A stretch of 64,000 nt of DNA from Diatrype stigma (GCA_022225965.2 JAKJXP020000147.1:1-64000); one strand, 5' to 3'. Positions 1-12,198 are shown, counted from the stretch's first letter. Notes: generated from the sequence alone by a model not told the origin. Numbers and translations: made by a program.

Positions 1-1876
1 TCCGATTTTAACTTAATTTATAAGTTAATCGGCTTTAAAGATTTAATATTTAATCATACGGGCGTTTATTTTTTCGAAAAGTTCGAAAACGTTTTATAGC
101 ATTACCTTACAGTTCGAATGCAAAATATCTTTAGATACGTTAATTTATTTTTTTACTTTATTTCTTTGTTTTATTAATTACATATTTTAGTATTTCTCGA
201 AATAACGCCTTTAATAATAAGACATTTATAAGGCGTTTTTTGGAAGTATATCAAAATCGATTATATACCGAATTTACTTTCGATATTCGCTGTATTGCCT
301 ACGTTTTAAATATTATTGTTTAAGATATACTTTCGGATTATATATCGAACGAAAGCGTTACCGAATTTATATTACATTATATTAACGTTGCCGTATTTAA
401 CTTTAATGCCGACGACGAATTAGTCGAAGAACCAGAAGAATTTAAAAGTAGGTTTATTATTGTTTTATTTATTTTATTTGTTTTATTAGGTTTAAGTAAT
501 TAATTAAATTTAGGTCTTATTAATCGGGTTCGTCGTATTGCCGTTTTAACGAAATATACTACTGATGTACGACGGGACTTTTTATCCGGAATTACGAAAG
601 CAAAAGCCGATGGTATTTTAAGGTCCGATTATAATAAAAGAATTATTCCAATAGGTATAAATCCCTTTTTTTTTCCTTTTTCTTTTTATTATACTAATTA
701 AATTAAAGACAGTCATATTCGATGGAATTTTACGTATCGCATGATTTCGACGTTTTTCGAATTAAAAGAACCGTTAAAATATATTAAACGAAATACCCGC
801 CATGCCGAATTTAAAACGATATTTCCTAATAACATGGATTGGTACAGCCTTTAGGAATTAAAACGTATATTCGAAATATTCGTTAAACCGTCCGTTTATT
901 TATAAGGCGAGGTTTATATTACTATATCCCAAGGCTTATTAATGGTTTATTTTATTTGGAAAAATCTAAATAACCTTATATACGAATATCGACGGCAATT
1001 AGAAATGGAAAATATTATAATAAGCAAAGTTTTTCTTTAAAAGAAAAACTCGTTATAAAGCTAATTTTTTTTTTAGTTACCTATATTACGGGGATTTATG
1101 GACGCCATTAAAAAAGGCGTATATAAATTAAACGATTATTATCCCAGAAAATTTACCGAAGCTTGTTTATATCGTTATAAGCTTTATTTATTTAGTATCA
1201 TTTTAAATCTTATTCATAAAGTCAGTCATTTTTAAGCCGGCGGTTTATTATATTACTATATCAATATTAAGCACGATATTATCGATTTATTTCAAGAAGA
1301 ATATAACCGGTAAGTTAATTTTTCTTATTTATTTTATATTTTTAATTAACGTTAAATTATAGGACGAAAAAAGAAATAATACCGGCGCAACCTGCAAATT
1401 ATTCTTTCGACGAATTAAACGACGATAACGAAGATTTAAATCCAAATCAATCCGATTACAGTTCAGAAGACGATATTTATATTTTTTCGTCATTTAACGA
1501 AAATAACGAAATACGAATATATTTAAACGAAGGAAATTGTATTAAAGGGGTACGTTTTATTAATAGCTTAATATAGGTTATTATTATTTTATTAATAAAA
1601 AAGCAGACCGATATTTTAAAATGGTGGAATAATAATAAAGACCGGTTTCCAGTTTTAAGTATTATGGCCCGTCGTTTTTTAGGTATGCCGGTTATTACAG
1701 CTTCCATCGAACGGAAATTTTCGATTTCTAGTAATATAATTACGAAAAACCGAAATAAATTATCTTCCGAAACGGTTAAGTGGTTAATTTTATTAAAGAG
1801 CTGGAAAATTAAAGATATTAAAGCTTTATAAAAGCAATTCGAAGATAACGAAAAGGAAAATGAATCGGATAATTAA
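1..1876 (+). pseudogene. hAT-family transposase, C-terminal two-thirds, RIP-damaged
   Basis: The window opens inside a hAT transposase frame. A segment reading HTGVYFFEKFENVL lies at about 50-105, IRCIAYVLNIIV at about 287-325, and the C-terminal dimerisation region (WWNNNKDRFPVLSIMARRF, then ASIERKFS and KNRNKLSSETVK) at about 1620-1800. Frames are joined by probable introns with GT...AG ends, for example near 448-512, 650-716 and 1310-1363. Stops such as that after FENVL fall where Gln or Trp codons would be expected, so the copy is inactivated by RIP. The N-terminal part, including the expected BED zinc finger, is outside the window. The frame is followed directly by the hAT right terminus. 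Family assignment is by motif recognition. Confidence 0.85.
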
Positions 1877-1988
1877 GAACGTTTTTGTATTATTTTCTTA
1901 TTTTTTTAAAGGGATTTTTATTTTATATTTTATCTTTTATATATAAATTTTGAAAAAAAAGTATAAAGTTAATTAGTTTTTAATCTTT

Positions 1989-2171
1989 TTTTAGTTACTA
2001 ACTAACTAACTAAAATTATTCCTTAGTTAGTTCGGCCTCGGACTAAAACTAATTTAGTTATTCCAGGCCCGGACTAAAACTAAGAAAGTTAGTCCGGGTC
2101 CGGACTAAAACTAATTAGTTAGTTAGTAACTAAGAACGGACTAAAAATTAAGGAATAATTTCACAACCCTG
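1989..2171 (+). repeat. hAT right terminal/subterminal repeat
   Basis: A palindrome-rich stretch of ttagttagttagtaac and cggactaaaacta motifs ends in tcacaaccctg at 2161-2171. The same terminus, in either orientation, occurs at 9190-9392, 43585-43764 (left-end version) and 48619-48830. The element ends at 2171, because the next 8 bases (cttaaggt) recur next to the left hAT end at 43765. Confidence 0.85.
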
Positions 2172-2179
2172 CTTAAGGT
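2172..2179. repeat. 8-bp hAT target-site duplication (cttaaggt)
   Basis: Eight bases is the standard hAT duplication length. The reverse complement, accttaag, lies at 43765-43772, directly outside the left hAT terminus. Both sit inside the endonuclease domain of the same kind of LINE, which makes them the two sides of one insertion. Confidence 0.8.
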
Positions 2180-5100
2180 TTAGGAATTCCAAGTATACAA
2201 TAATGGTTAACTTACGAATTAATATGGCAATATTATTAATCTTTTTATATTTAATATCTTAGGCATTACGGCCTAAATAAAGGATACGTTATACGTTAAT
2301 TCGGACCATTATATTATATTGAATCGGATTCCGGTAAGTAAAATACCGCGGGGGAAATTTAACATTCCGCTAAAGGAAATATTGCGTTTCGTTTAATTAA
2401 TACGCATATATTAAATCGAAATATTTTGCATTCCGGATTTAATAAAAAAAACGAAGACTTTAATAAATAAATCCATATAAATTCTTATTATAGCCATAAA
2501 AGTTACGGAAAAAATACGTTATAATGAAAGAAAAACGCTTCGTAATAAAATAACGAATGCGAATTTATAACGGCTTTATTACGGGCTTCGGTACGCATAA
2601 ATAGCGGCATATTCGAATCCGAAATGGCAAAAGAATACCGCAATATAATTAAAAAAGCAAAAAAGCTATATTAAAAACGGCAAATCGATGGCGCAATAAA
2701 GAATAAATTTATTTATAACATTATAAGTTGGCATAAGTTTAAAGATAATTTTTGCGTTCCTTTAATAGCGAATAACGGCAAAATAATTACGGATATATTC
2801 GGGAAAATCGACTTTTTCCGGCGAAAAATGTTGGTTCCGTAAACGGACGGAAACGACATAAAAGATCCCTGGAAGCCGTTAAAGCCGATCGATTTCGATT
2901 TACTTTCGGCGGATCCTAATGCGTTAATATATATTTACGATCCGATCCTTTAGGATTAAAAGGTAACATTGGCGAAAGCGGAATATGCGTATATTAAAAC
3001 GGCGAATACGGTTCCGGGCAAAAACGGTTTAAGTATTATTTTGTTTTAATTTGTATGGCTAGCCCTTAACGGATTTATTCGGACGTTATACGAAAGCTGC
3101 TTTAAATACGGCTATTATTTTATTCCGTTTCGAACGGCGGAAATGGTAATGCTTTTTAAAATCGGCAAAAACGACTTTATTAAGATTAAGTCTTAAAGGC
3201 TTATTTTTTTTTGTTCTGCCTTAATAAAAGGCTAAAAAAACTTATAGCCCGGCGTATATCGGTAATTGCTATTAAGATTGGAATAATTAATATTTAGCAA
3301 TTCGGTACGTTATTTAAATAATTAGCATTAAACTTAGCCGCTTACGTTATATACGACGTAAAATTGGCGTTCGCTTAGAACAAAATGGCGTCTTTATTTA
3401 CGATAAACGTTTTCGAAGCCTTTAATGCGATATTTCGAAAGCAATTAATCCTAAAGTTAAAGCAATAAAGTTAAAACAAATGGTTCGTATATTAAATAAA
3501 TTCCTTTATAATTAACCGGTTAATTTTTATACGAATAAAAAACGTTATTATCGATATTAAACCTTTTATATACGGAATGCTATAGGATTCGTTTATTTCC
3601 TTTATTTTATTCATGCTATATATAAAGCCTTTATTCCAAAAAGGCCTTTCGTTATTTAAATTCGAATATGCAAACGACATTGCAATTATTCGAATAAAAC
3701 GTATTACCGAAAAAACATCGGTTTTTTTAAAAAAGAACGTACGAAATACCCTAATATGGGGCAAAAATAACGCATTTACTTTCGACCTAGCTAAAAGCGA
3801 CTTATAATATTTTTACAAAAGTCGGGTACCGTATAAAACCTTAATGCGCGCTTTTAAAGATTTTACGGTTAAAACCGACAACGAACCCATCCGTTAATTA
3901 AGGGTTTTTTTCGACGCCAAGTTCGACTTTAAGAAATACGCGCGTAAATGGGTTATTAAGGCCTTATACGCGGCTAATTATATCCGGCACTTAAATAAGG
4001 TTATTTATAGTATTTCATTAAATAGGATAATAATAGCAATAAAGGCGTATATGCTACCGATAACGACGTACGGAACCGAAGCCTAATATTTAAAACTAAA
4101 GCGTTTCGCTATTAAAAAAAGGGGCCTAATGCAAATATAAATACTTAAGCATTTTAATATTATTAATAAACCATTTAAGGTAATAATATATGCGATCCTG
4201 CCGGTTTAAAGGATTATTCGTATCCTTATATTATATAAAAAGGCTGGCTTATTTTTTGTTAAAATAATATACGAATAAATACGATTGCAATACGCCGTAT
4301 ATTTATGTATATTCGATTCCGCATATTCGATAATAATACGATTCCAATAATTTAAAAGCAAATGGCCCATTTAATTACAGCTAGCTATAAACCTAATCGA
4401 AAAATATCTACGCCCTTTGCTTTTGGAAAAAAAAATAACCGATCCGTTCGTTTCCGTTTTTAACCGATAAAAGAAAATAGAAAAAAGCATATAAAATGGC
4501 TTTTTTCCCTTTTCTCTTTCGATTTTGTTATTTATTTTAACGGCTTTAAGGTTAACCGTATAGGCTAGGGCTTTATTACTTATTAAGGCGGCCAATGCGT
4601 TTACGCTTTTTATGGATTATTATTTAACGTAAAAGTCTTTAACGAAAAGGTCGTCGCCGCCCGATAAGCAGTTTAATAAATAAAAAACAATTAATATAAC
4701 CTGAATATTTTCCTTTTAAGCATACACTTTTGTATTAATAATACCGCAATTATTCGGTACCTTATCGACAATTTTTCGAATAACTTCCAAAGCAATTTCC
4801 TTTAATTTTACGAAGCCATCGCATATATCCGTTCCAGGGCCTTTTTTATTTAATAGGCTCCTAAATACGTCGATATCGAAAGAAACAAAGCAGCAAACGC
4901 CTAAGCCAAGCTTGGGGCTAACCTTTTTGTCGATTACGCATCCGATAACCCTTTCTGAGCCATAATCCTTATATATTTTCGACGCATTAATAAAAGGAAA
5001 CGTTTATTCGTTTTTTCGACATAATAATTACGCAATATCCCCTTTTTGTACATACGTTAGGAATTCGAAACAAGCAAGCCTTTTAAGGAACTTACCTTCG

Positions 5101-5670
5101 TTTAACCGATATTCCATCGCCTTTTCGCTAAACGTTCCGGTTATGAATATTTTGCCCCGTACCATTAACGATTTAATTACCCTAAAATAAAATGTTTCTA
5201 CCGGTACGAAAAAAAAAGGATTTCCGGCCATATCGTTTAATGCGACTTATTTTAAGGCGCCTTTAGGATATTCGGTATCCGTTAAGGACGCAAAACGAAA
5301 GAATCTTTTGGTTATAATAGCCATAGAAATTTCGTCGCTTTTCTTAAAAAGGCATATCCATATTAATAAGTAATACGGAATAACGATATACTGGGCCCGA
5401 TCCAGATTAAGGCAAAACGGTAAGGCCCTAAAAAGGAATATAACCGGCCAATAAAGGATAAAATCCTTTTTTAGTTATGTTTTCCTAAAGTCCTATTAAT
5501 ACGCTTACGCTTTATTTCGAGCATACGCCCTTAATATTCCAGCCGTTCCATACATTATATAATATCGGTCCATATAATTAGCCTACCCGTAGCTATATAT
5601 ACCCCCTTCGGGGGTGGGTAACTAAATAAACAGGTCCAACCGGACGTAAAAATACAATAACAATAACAAT
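2172..5670 (+). pseudogene. Tad-like LINE, 3' half of ORF2 (endonuclease end, RT, RNase H) and 3' UTR
   Basis: The translation begins late in the endonuclease domain, with the catalytic SDH seen as YVNSDHYIIL near 2290-2320. The reverse transcriptase core follows, with EYANDIAI at 3664-3687; this is the YADD box with its first Asp changed to Asn, as RIP would do. RNase H appears near 4510-4680 (IYFNGFK for the usual IYxDGSK) and again near 4870-4910 (a WVPG-like region ending ERNKAANA). The 3' UTR carries the family's hairpin (acccccttcgggggt, about 5605-5625), then ggacgtaaaaat and an (aataac) tail ending at 5670. Many stops make it non-functional. It matches the minus-strand LINEs at 27763-34481 and 35934-41757. 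Confidence 0.85.
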
Positions 5671-5910
5671 AACCCATAATTCCGAACGATATACCTAATT
5701 ATAGCCCGTATAGCTATTTGTTATAACTAATTTACTTGTTATAGCTTATTTGTTATAACTATTATAACATATTTATTATAACTGTTATAACGTACTTATA
5801 ATAACTATTATAACTAATATAGCTAATATAGTTATTATAATTATTACAGCCTACTTGTTATAATTATTATAACCATATTACTTATTAGCTACATGCCTGT
5901 TATAGCCTTT
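5671..5910. repeat. Minisatellite remnant with LINE TSD at its edge
   Basis: Starts with aacccataattcc (5671-5683), a perfect 13-bp match to the reverse complement of 46835-46847. The rest is a run of ttataac/tatagc units that corresponds, after RIP-type changes, to the reverse complement of the array at 46848-47232. It is read as the downstream side of the array into which the LINE inserted. Confidence 0.7.
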
Positions 5911-5967
5911 ATTTCTTAACCGTTTAACGGACGTAAGTCCGTATAACTTCCAGTTAGGTTTTAACAG

Positions 5968-6045
5968 CTTAGGGGTTTTCTTTTTTTCTCTTTTTTTTCT
6001 TATGAAGAATTAATAAAAATAAGAAAAGAAAAAGAAAACCCTTAA
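5968..6045. repeat. Inverted repeat, possible long hairpin
   Basis: Arms of about 25-30 bases (a pyrimidine-rich aggggttttcttttt arm and a purine-rich aaaaagaaaaccct arm) face each other across about 20 bases. No coding sequence is recognised here. It may be the end of an unidentified element, because short motifs from 6060-6170 (such as tagcgtttaaaaga) recur near 48310-48370. Confidence 0.5.
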
Positions 6046-6586
6046 GTTGGCCTAGATCTTCTTTTTTAAAAATACGTATATAAATTTAAAATTAAAAAAT
6101 ACGAATATAAAATAGCATTTCAAAGATATGGTTATAAAATAGCGTTTAAAAGACCCGAACATTTTAACATTACCCCTCTTTCGGTAAAAAGTCTCGTTTT
6201 AAAACTTTAAAGTTTCTGAATCCTATAAAAAATAATTATTCGGCCGAAGTTTCGAATAATTCCGAAGGTTCCACATTATTATTTAATATAAAGATTAAGA
6301 TAGGAGTTATAATTTTAAGAAGTACCGCAAATAAACTAAAAAAAACAAATTACCGGTTATAACATTATATCCGTATTTATTTTTTTCCTTTTACGGACGA
6401 ATTGGAACAAAGTTATTATACGATATGCGTCGCATTTAGCTTTTTATGTTTTGAGATATTTAAACGTTTTCATTAATACGTCCGTTAAAATGTTCTTTAA
6501 TTTTAAACGGTAAGTTATTACGAAATTATATAATAATAATAATTCCGCTTATTTAGTTTGTTTTAAATTAAAAAGCTATTTAATAT

Positions 6587-7590
6587 ATATAATATTACGC
6601 GATCGACGGTCCGAAGGACCATGCCGGTATACGTTTAATTTTAACATAATAGGAAACCTTAAACCGAAATCGAAAAGAAAAACCTATTAATTCGTATCGA
6701 AATCGCTTTTCTGGGTATATATAAAAGATATCCAAAACGATTTTTATTCGCTTTTTGTTATAAAAAGGCTTAAAGCCATTTATTAAATAAAAAAAGAATT
6801 ATAACGCAAACCCGATCCGGCCTTGCGTCGCAAACGTATGGCGTATATATTATTAAATATGATACCGTTATATTAAATAAGCGAAGGTAAATTATAAAAA
6901 AAGAAAGGGCGGTACGGAATGGCCCGTACGCCCGGTATATCGCGCCGGGTATAAATAAACTATTTGCCCCGGCCGGCGTCGACGCAACGACGACTTAACC
7001 GGCAGAACAAATTATATACCGCTTTTAAAGTATAAATATCTTGCTTTTTTTTTGTTCGGAAATTTTTGTCTTTTTTCTTTTTTAATAATAATAACCAATT
7101 CGATACGTAACTTTTTTCCGTTATTAATTCGAGTTTTAAAAATAAAAGTTCGAACCGACCTTTTATTATTTCTTAAGTTATTATAATTATTTCCTTTATT
7201 TTTTGCGTTATACGCGAATTCGGGTCGCCTTTGGGCGTCCGGAAATTTGGGCGCTTAGGATCGGTCCGAATTTGCGTAGTTCTTTATTATTTCCGACGTC
7301 GACCTGACGTTTATTAACCTCGATAATGTATTATTTAGCCGTTTAGTTTTACCTGCCTGTCCGCTTCGTAATCGATTTCGCTTCGTCTTTACCGCCTTAT
7401 CGTTTTGCCACCGTTCCCGCGGCTAAGCCGTTCCGACCTCGCGACGATGTCGGGCTTTTCCAAGGAGCTCGCCCCTAATATCTTAACTTACCCTGACCTT
7501 TCGTCGAGGAAAATAGGATGCGTGCCCTGCACGTACCGCGTAACGAAAAACCCCTCTTTATCTTATTGCGACCGTTATAAGTCGCCCCGT
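6587..7590. mobile_element. 1.0-kb non-autonomous retroposon, copy 1
   Basis: Flanked by aaaagctatttaatat (6571-6586) and aaaagctacttaatat (7591-7606), a 16-bp TSD with one C/T difference. The host RNase H frame continues on both sides. A long variable TSD points to target-primed (LINE-type) insertion. The left end is (ta)-rich, which would suit a 3' tail and minus orientation. A second copy is at 20630-21652. The short frames inside (for example 7405-7626) are not conserved and are not genes. The family is not recognised. Confidence 0.7.
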
Positions 7591-8683
7591 AAAAGCTACT
7601 TAATATTAAAATATTTTAATGCATAATAATCCGTTATAATCGTAAAAGGTCGGGATATTTAAAGGCTAATTAATTCGACTCTTTAATATTATAAAGCTTG
7701 CATTATTATAAGCATTTCCTTATTATGTATGTTATATTTATATTTAACCCTTTACATTATTTCCGAGAAATATATAATAAAATGCCAATTATTTGCTTTT
7801 ATTCGTTTTTAAAACGTAGCGCCCGCAATTATTTCATTAAACGCGTCCGTTTTTATTCGTATTTCGAAGTCGTAATTAAAATAACGTAATATCGGCGTTT
7901 TTATTATGCAACATTTTAATTAAACGAATACCGCAAATCGCTTCTTAGTTATGTGAAATAATTCCTCTTTACGTATTAATTCTTTAAAGAAAATCCCAAT
8001 TTTATTAAATTCTTTAATAAAGCGCCGATAGAAATTATAAAAACTTAGGAATAATTGGATTTCCTTTAAGTTAATTGGAACTTTCCAATCATTTATTACT
8101 TAGGTTTTCGCTGGATTTACGGAAATATCTTTCGTACTTATTATAAAGCCTAAATACTTGGTTTTTATAACATAAAATTTGCATTTCGCTAAATTTGCCT
8201 ATAAGCCAATTTGTCTTAAGCGGGCTAAAACCTTATTAACGTATTATATATATTCCGATTTGCTTTTAAAGAAAATTAATATATTATTAATATATGCATT
8301 ATAGAATTAATCCAAATAATCGAATAACGTATCGTTAATAAATCTTTAAAATATAAATAATCCATTCGTTAATTTAAATAAAACAACCTTATATTTATAA
8401 GTACCATATCTCGTACGAAAAATAATTAAATCTTATACTTCTTTTTGCATTCGGATCTTATAAAAGGCTTAACGAATATCGATTTTAATAGATATCTTCG
8501 CCTTAGAAATACGGGCAAGAATTTCGTTAATTAAAAATAAAAAATATCGTTTCTTCGTTATCGCGTTAAGTTTGTAATAATCCATATAGAAACGGAATCC
8601 GCCGTTTGGTTTGGATGCCAATAATACGGGTACTATTTAAAAAGCCGAATTAGCCTCGATAAATCCCTTTTGGAAGTACTTTA

Positions 8684-9392
8684 TAGGGTTGTGATTTAGT
8701 TACTAATAGTTAGTCCGGCCCCGGACTAAAACTAATTTAGTTATTCCAATGCCGGACTAAAACTAACTAATATTCCTTAGTCCGATTACGTAATTTAGTT
8801 AGTTAGTCCGGGCCCGAACTAAGGACTAACTAAATTAGTTAGTTAGTAACTAAGAAAAAACTAAAGAATAATCTTAAACTTAAGAAATATTAAATTATTA
8901 TATAAGTAATAAAATATAACTAATATCGTAAAGATTAAATAAAATAAACAAGGTTTTATATAAGACTCGTAATATAATTCCGTATATACGATTTTATATA
9001 ATTTATTTTATACGTAATATATGTATTAATAATTTTATATAAAAATTTTAACGAAAAGATATATTATATTTTATTCGTTTTTACGAATTTACTTATAAGT
9101 GCTATATAAAAGGTTCTTTAATTTAAACGATATATAAGTACATTATAAACTTATAATTCTAAGGCTTAAGTTTTGGAATTTAAAAATTAAGCTTTAGTTT
9201 TTAGTCTTTTTTTAGTTACTAACTAATTAACTAAAATTATTCCTTAATTAGTCCGGCCTCGGATTAAAACTAATTTAGTTATTCCAGGCCTGGACTAAAA
9301 CTAAGGAAGTTAGTTCGGGTCCGGACTAAAACTAATTAGTTAGTTAGTAACTAAGAACGAACTAAAAACTAAGGAATAATTTCACAACCCTG
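8684..9392 (+). mobile_element. Non-autonomous hAT element (MITE-like), 709 bp
   Basis: Ends are tagggttgtga (8684-8694, first base C to T) and tcacaaccctg (9382-9392), flanked by a perfect 8-bp TSD gtacttta at 8676-8683 and 9393-9400. The left about 200 bp matches the hAT left terminus at 43585-43764 (reverse complement), and the right about 200 bp matches 1989-2171. The middle is AT-rich and codes for nothing. It interrupts the RT of the minus-strand gypsy relic. It was probably mobilised by the hAT transposase whose remains are at 1-1876. Confidence 0.92.
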
Positions 9393-9628
9393 GTACTTTA
9401 TAATATACTTCCGATAAATTTTTAGTTCTTTTACGGACATTGTATATAAAACGCTATAACTTAATTCCCTAAATTTTCCGTTAAGTTTTATATAATAATT
9501 TACGTATTACTTAGCTAACTTATTCGATTCGATCTTATTAAAACTATTTAAATAATTATAATATTCCTTTAAAATTAACCGTTTATAAGCGTTTTATAAC
9601 GTTTCGTTATCCTATATTAAGAAATATG

Positions 9629-9771
9629 TATAAAGGTATAGGCGCGGGCGCATACCTACTTAAGTACGGATAAGGGACTATTTGCACATGTTGTGCAAAT
9701 ACTGCTGATCTTTTGCACTGTTATGTGAAAGGTTATTAGCGAAGTGGCTAGTTCCTTGGCATTTTGTTACA
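9629..9771 (-). mobile_element. Solo LTR, 143 bp, little RIP damage
   Basis: Bounded by a perfect 5-bp TSD atatg at 9624-9628 and 9772-9776. On the minus strand it begins TGTAACAAAATGCC and ends CCTTTATA (terminal CA read as TA). It contains the perfect palindrome tttgcacatgttgtgcaaa at about 9690-9708. Unlike its surroundings it keeps CpA and TpG dinucleotides. No internal retroelement matching this LTR is in the window. Confidence 0.7.
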
Positions 9772-10983
9772 ATATGTTTAAGCTTTTTTATTAGCAATAA
9801 TGCATTTTATTTCGTATAATGACGTACTTTAAACTGGAATGGCTTTTGTTAAATATAAAAAGGCTACTGCGTTAATAAAGGCAAAATTAAAAAATCGCAT
9901 TCGATGTTATTCGAAATAATTTCTTTAGAATTTATAAGGTTCTTATGTACTACGTTTTAAATAGGAATTATTTTTTTCGATATGTACTGGTTAATTCAAA
10001 AATTCGATATATGCATTATTTTTCCTTTGTTAATCGTTAAGGTATCGTTTCATTTACGTAATATTAGGGTTTAAGAAAATAACGACGTTTAACCGAGCAG
10101 GGTTTAGGACTATTTCAAAAACAAATAGGCTTATGTCGGTATTAAAGTTAAGCTTTTCCTTTCGAGCTTCTAGTTTTTCGATTCGTTTCTGAATAAGCTT
10201 AAAAATTCAATTTTCATAATTATCTATTACAGAATTTTCCTTAAAAAGCCACGATACGTTTTCGTAATGTTATTATAATTCCTTAGGATTTTCCGGATTA
10301 TCGGGAACGTTTTTAATGGTCGTTTATTAACCTTTCGAATTTATTTTTATAAGAATTATCGTAATAATAAGGTAAAGTCTTATTAACCGGCGCCGTTCGT
10401 TACGACGTTATTTGTTCTTTTTTTTGTATTAAGAAATCCTAACATTGGGTATTTTTCCGGTATTTTCCGTCCGTATCCGGCAGCAACGTTTTGGAATAAT
10501 CCATGGAAATATCGTATAATGGTTTCGGATTTCATAAATCGAAAAAATCCAATAATGGATAAAAAGCTAATACATCGACTTTATATAACTTACACCACGT
10601 TTTATTAATAATAATATCCCATTTTATATATATAATTATAAAAGAAATACGGTTTAATATTCTTTTTTTAATACGGAAATCCAGTGCTAATATAGCGTTA
10701 ATTAATTAAGTTGCCTTATTATTAAAGCTTTTAATTCGATAAAAGTTAAATTTAATTAATAACTTTGGTTGTAAATATCGTAATATTCGTTTAATAAATT
10801 ATATATTTATAAATAAATAATCGTTAATTCTTATATCGATTAAAGTCATATGCATAATAAAAATAATCCATTAAAATTACATAATTAATAAATAAAAAAG
10901 GGTTTTTTTATTAATTGCAAAAGATTAAATAATATTTTCCTAACGCTTAATTCCTTAATAAACACTTTTCTTAAACAGGAACC

Positions 10984-11594
10984 ACCTGGATAAGTGGTTA
11001 AACTATCCGCACCTTAGCTAAGTCTGCCCAGTCCAGCAATTGCTGCGGTAAGTAACGATTAACTAATCGAAATACGTAGCTATTAAGCCGCATACATGCG
11101 ACGCAAACCGAACGGGCCTTTGGCCTAATGCCGCCAATAATGGCAACAAATCCGGCAATTTCTGCCATCCGCTACCGACTTCCGATTTCCGCCATTACCG
11201 ACGTTCCTTGCCCTTTCCGCAAACCTAACGTCCCCTTTTTCCATACGACGTCCCCTTGGCAGCCCCTCCTGCCACGCAACCATTCGCCGGACCGCCCACT
11301 ATTCGACGACCCGCCGCCGACTGGCAGCCCCCCAAGCCAGCGGTACCCAAAACCCCTCCCGCTACCAGTCATCTATGTGGCAACAACAATGCGTCGATTC
11401 CGCCCCCGACGCCCCAGCCCCAGCCCCCTTCTCTTTCTGTCAGCTCCAACTTACTCGCGCTTTGTCTTAGGGCTTGCCCTTAGATATTCCAGCCGTTCCA
11501 TATATTATATAGTATCGGACCTATATAATTAGCTAACCTAAATAAATAAGTTCATTCGGACGTAAAAATATATTATCATTATTATTATTATTAT
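10984..11594 (+). mobile_element. Non-autonomous LINE-tailed element (head + GC-rich body + LINE 3' end)
   Basis: Begins with a structured head (ccgcacc...gctgcgg, agcaattgct, cgatt...aatcg pairings) shared with 34638-34762 and 47394 onward. A pyrimidine-rich body follows, and it ends with the LINE 3' end (ttccagccgttcc, cggacgtaaaaat) and an (att) tail. The frames at 11128-11532 and 11172-11372 lie in the body and show no protein family. No clear TSD is visible here; the related copy at 47391-48049 has one. It is read as a SINE-like parasite of the Tad-like LINE. Confidence 0.65.
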
Positions 11595-12131
11595 AGCATC
11601 GGTTCGTTAATAACCCGAATCCGCAATAATAACGGAAATAATTATTTTAATTAAAAGAATAAGAAAAATTATCGTTAAAACGGCCGATTAAAGCGCGGAA
11701 TTCGAATAACGAACGCCGAAAAGTTTTATTTAAATAACTAATATAACAATTAATCCGATCGGTAATACCGCAGCGATAGCGGCGCGAAAGTTATCCAGCG
11801 GCGACGTTATTTTTATCTTTAAATACGATGCCAATTAATATACGAAAAATATAAGCTGGATTTCGAAAGTTCTTAAAAAAAGGTAACGATAAAAAAACGG
11901 AAAATAACGGTTTACGTTAATGAAAATTTAACGTAATCGTTACGTAGCTTTAATGATGATAATTTTATAAAGCAGTTATAAAAATAAAATACGAAAAACA
12001 TATAACGCATAAAAAAACAGGTCTTAAAAAATACGAAAACAAAATATATGACGGTAGTAATATATATTAATAATATAAAAGTAATTATAAAGCTATATTT
12101 ATAAGGCTTAATATAAAAAGCTTAAATCTTT
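11595..12131 (+). pseudogene. Fragment of a LINE ORF1 (gag-like) protein
   Basis: On the plus strand the stretch translates, with RIP stops, as TAAIAARKLSSGDVIFIF followed by a region reading YTKNISWISKVLKK. This resembles the conserved ARxLxSGDI...TxWxxxLG segment of fungal LINE ORF1 proteins. It is interrupted at about 12132 by the tRNA-headed retroposon. The continuation beyond 19905 is too degraded to follow. Confidence 0.5.
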
Positions 12132-12198
12132 TAATTATTATTATTATTATTATTTATACGCCGGTTACTTAATTATATATATAAGGTATGCGGTATAT
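12132..12198 (-). mobile_element. tRNA-headed retroposon copy B, 3' end with (tta) tail
   Basis: The reverse complement of this stretch matches 38650-38718, the 3' end of copy A: the (taa) tail, ggcgtataag, ttaagtaaccgg and ccgcatat. The last five bases, tatat (12194-12198), are one side of the TSD of the Ty3 element that splits this copy. Confidence 0.8.

Larger units (their letters stand above)
6190..10984 (-). pseudogene. Ty3/gypsy retrotransposon pol relic (protease, RT, RNase H)
   Basis: Read on the minus strand, an aspartic-protease region lies near 10750-10500. The RT starts near 9600 and continues to about 7690, with the catalytic YIDD box as YINDILIF near 8270-8300 and IYRKYIIKYFQKGFI upstream. 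RNase H reads TDYYALKYF near 7640-7612 and continues past an insertion at 6570-6400 (ITYRLKLKNILTDVL). No convincing integrase was found, so the 3' part is missing. Three insertions interrupt the frame: 6587-7590, 8684-9392 and 9629-9771. The frame reads across each of them once the insert and one TSD copy are removed. Confidence 0.8.

Noticed and set aside
6593..7590. Interpretation of 6590-7590 and 20630-21652 as a pair of LTRs of one large element
   Set aside because: Each copy has its own 16-bp TSD, and the gypsy RNase H frame reads across the first one, so they are independent insertions.
11128..11532. 134-codon Pro-rich frame in the AT-rich block
   Set aside because: Lies in the GC-rich body of a non-autonomous LINE-tailed element; the related copy at 47391-48049 does not conserve the frame.
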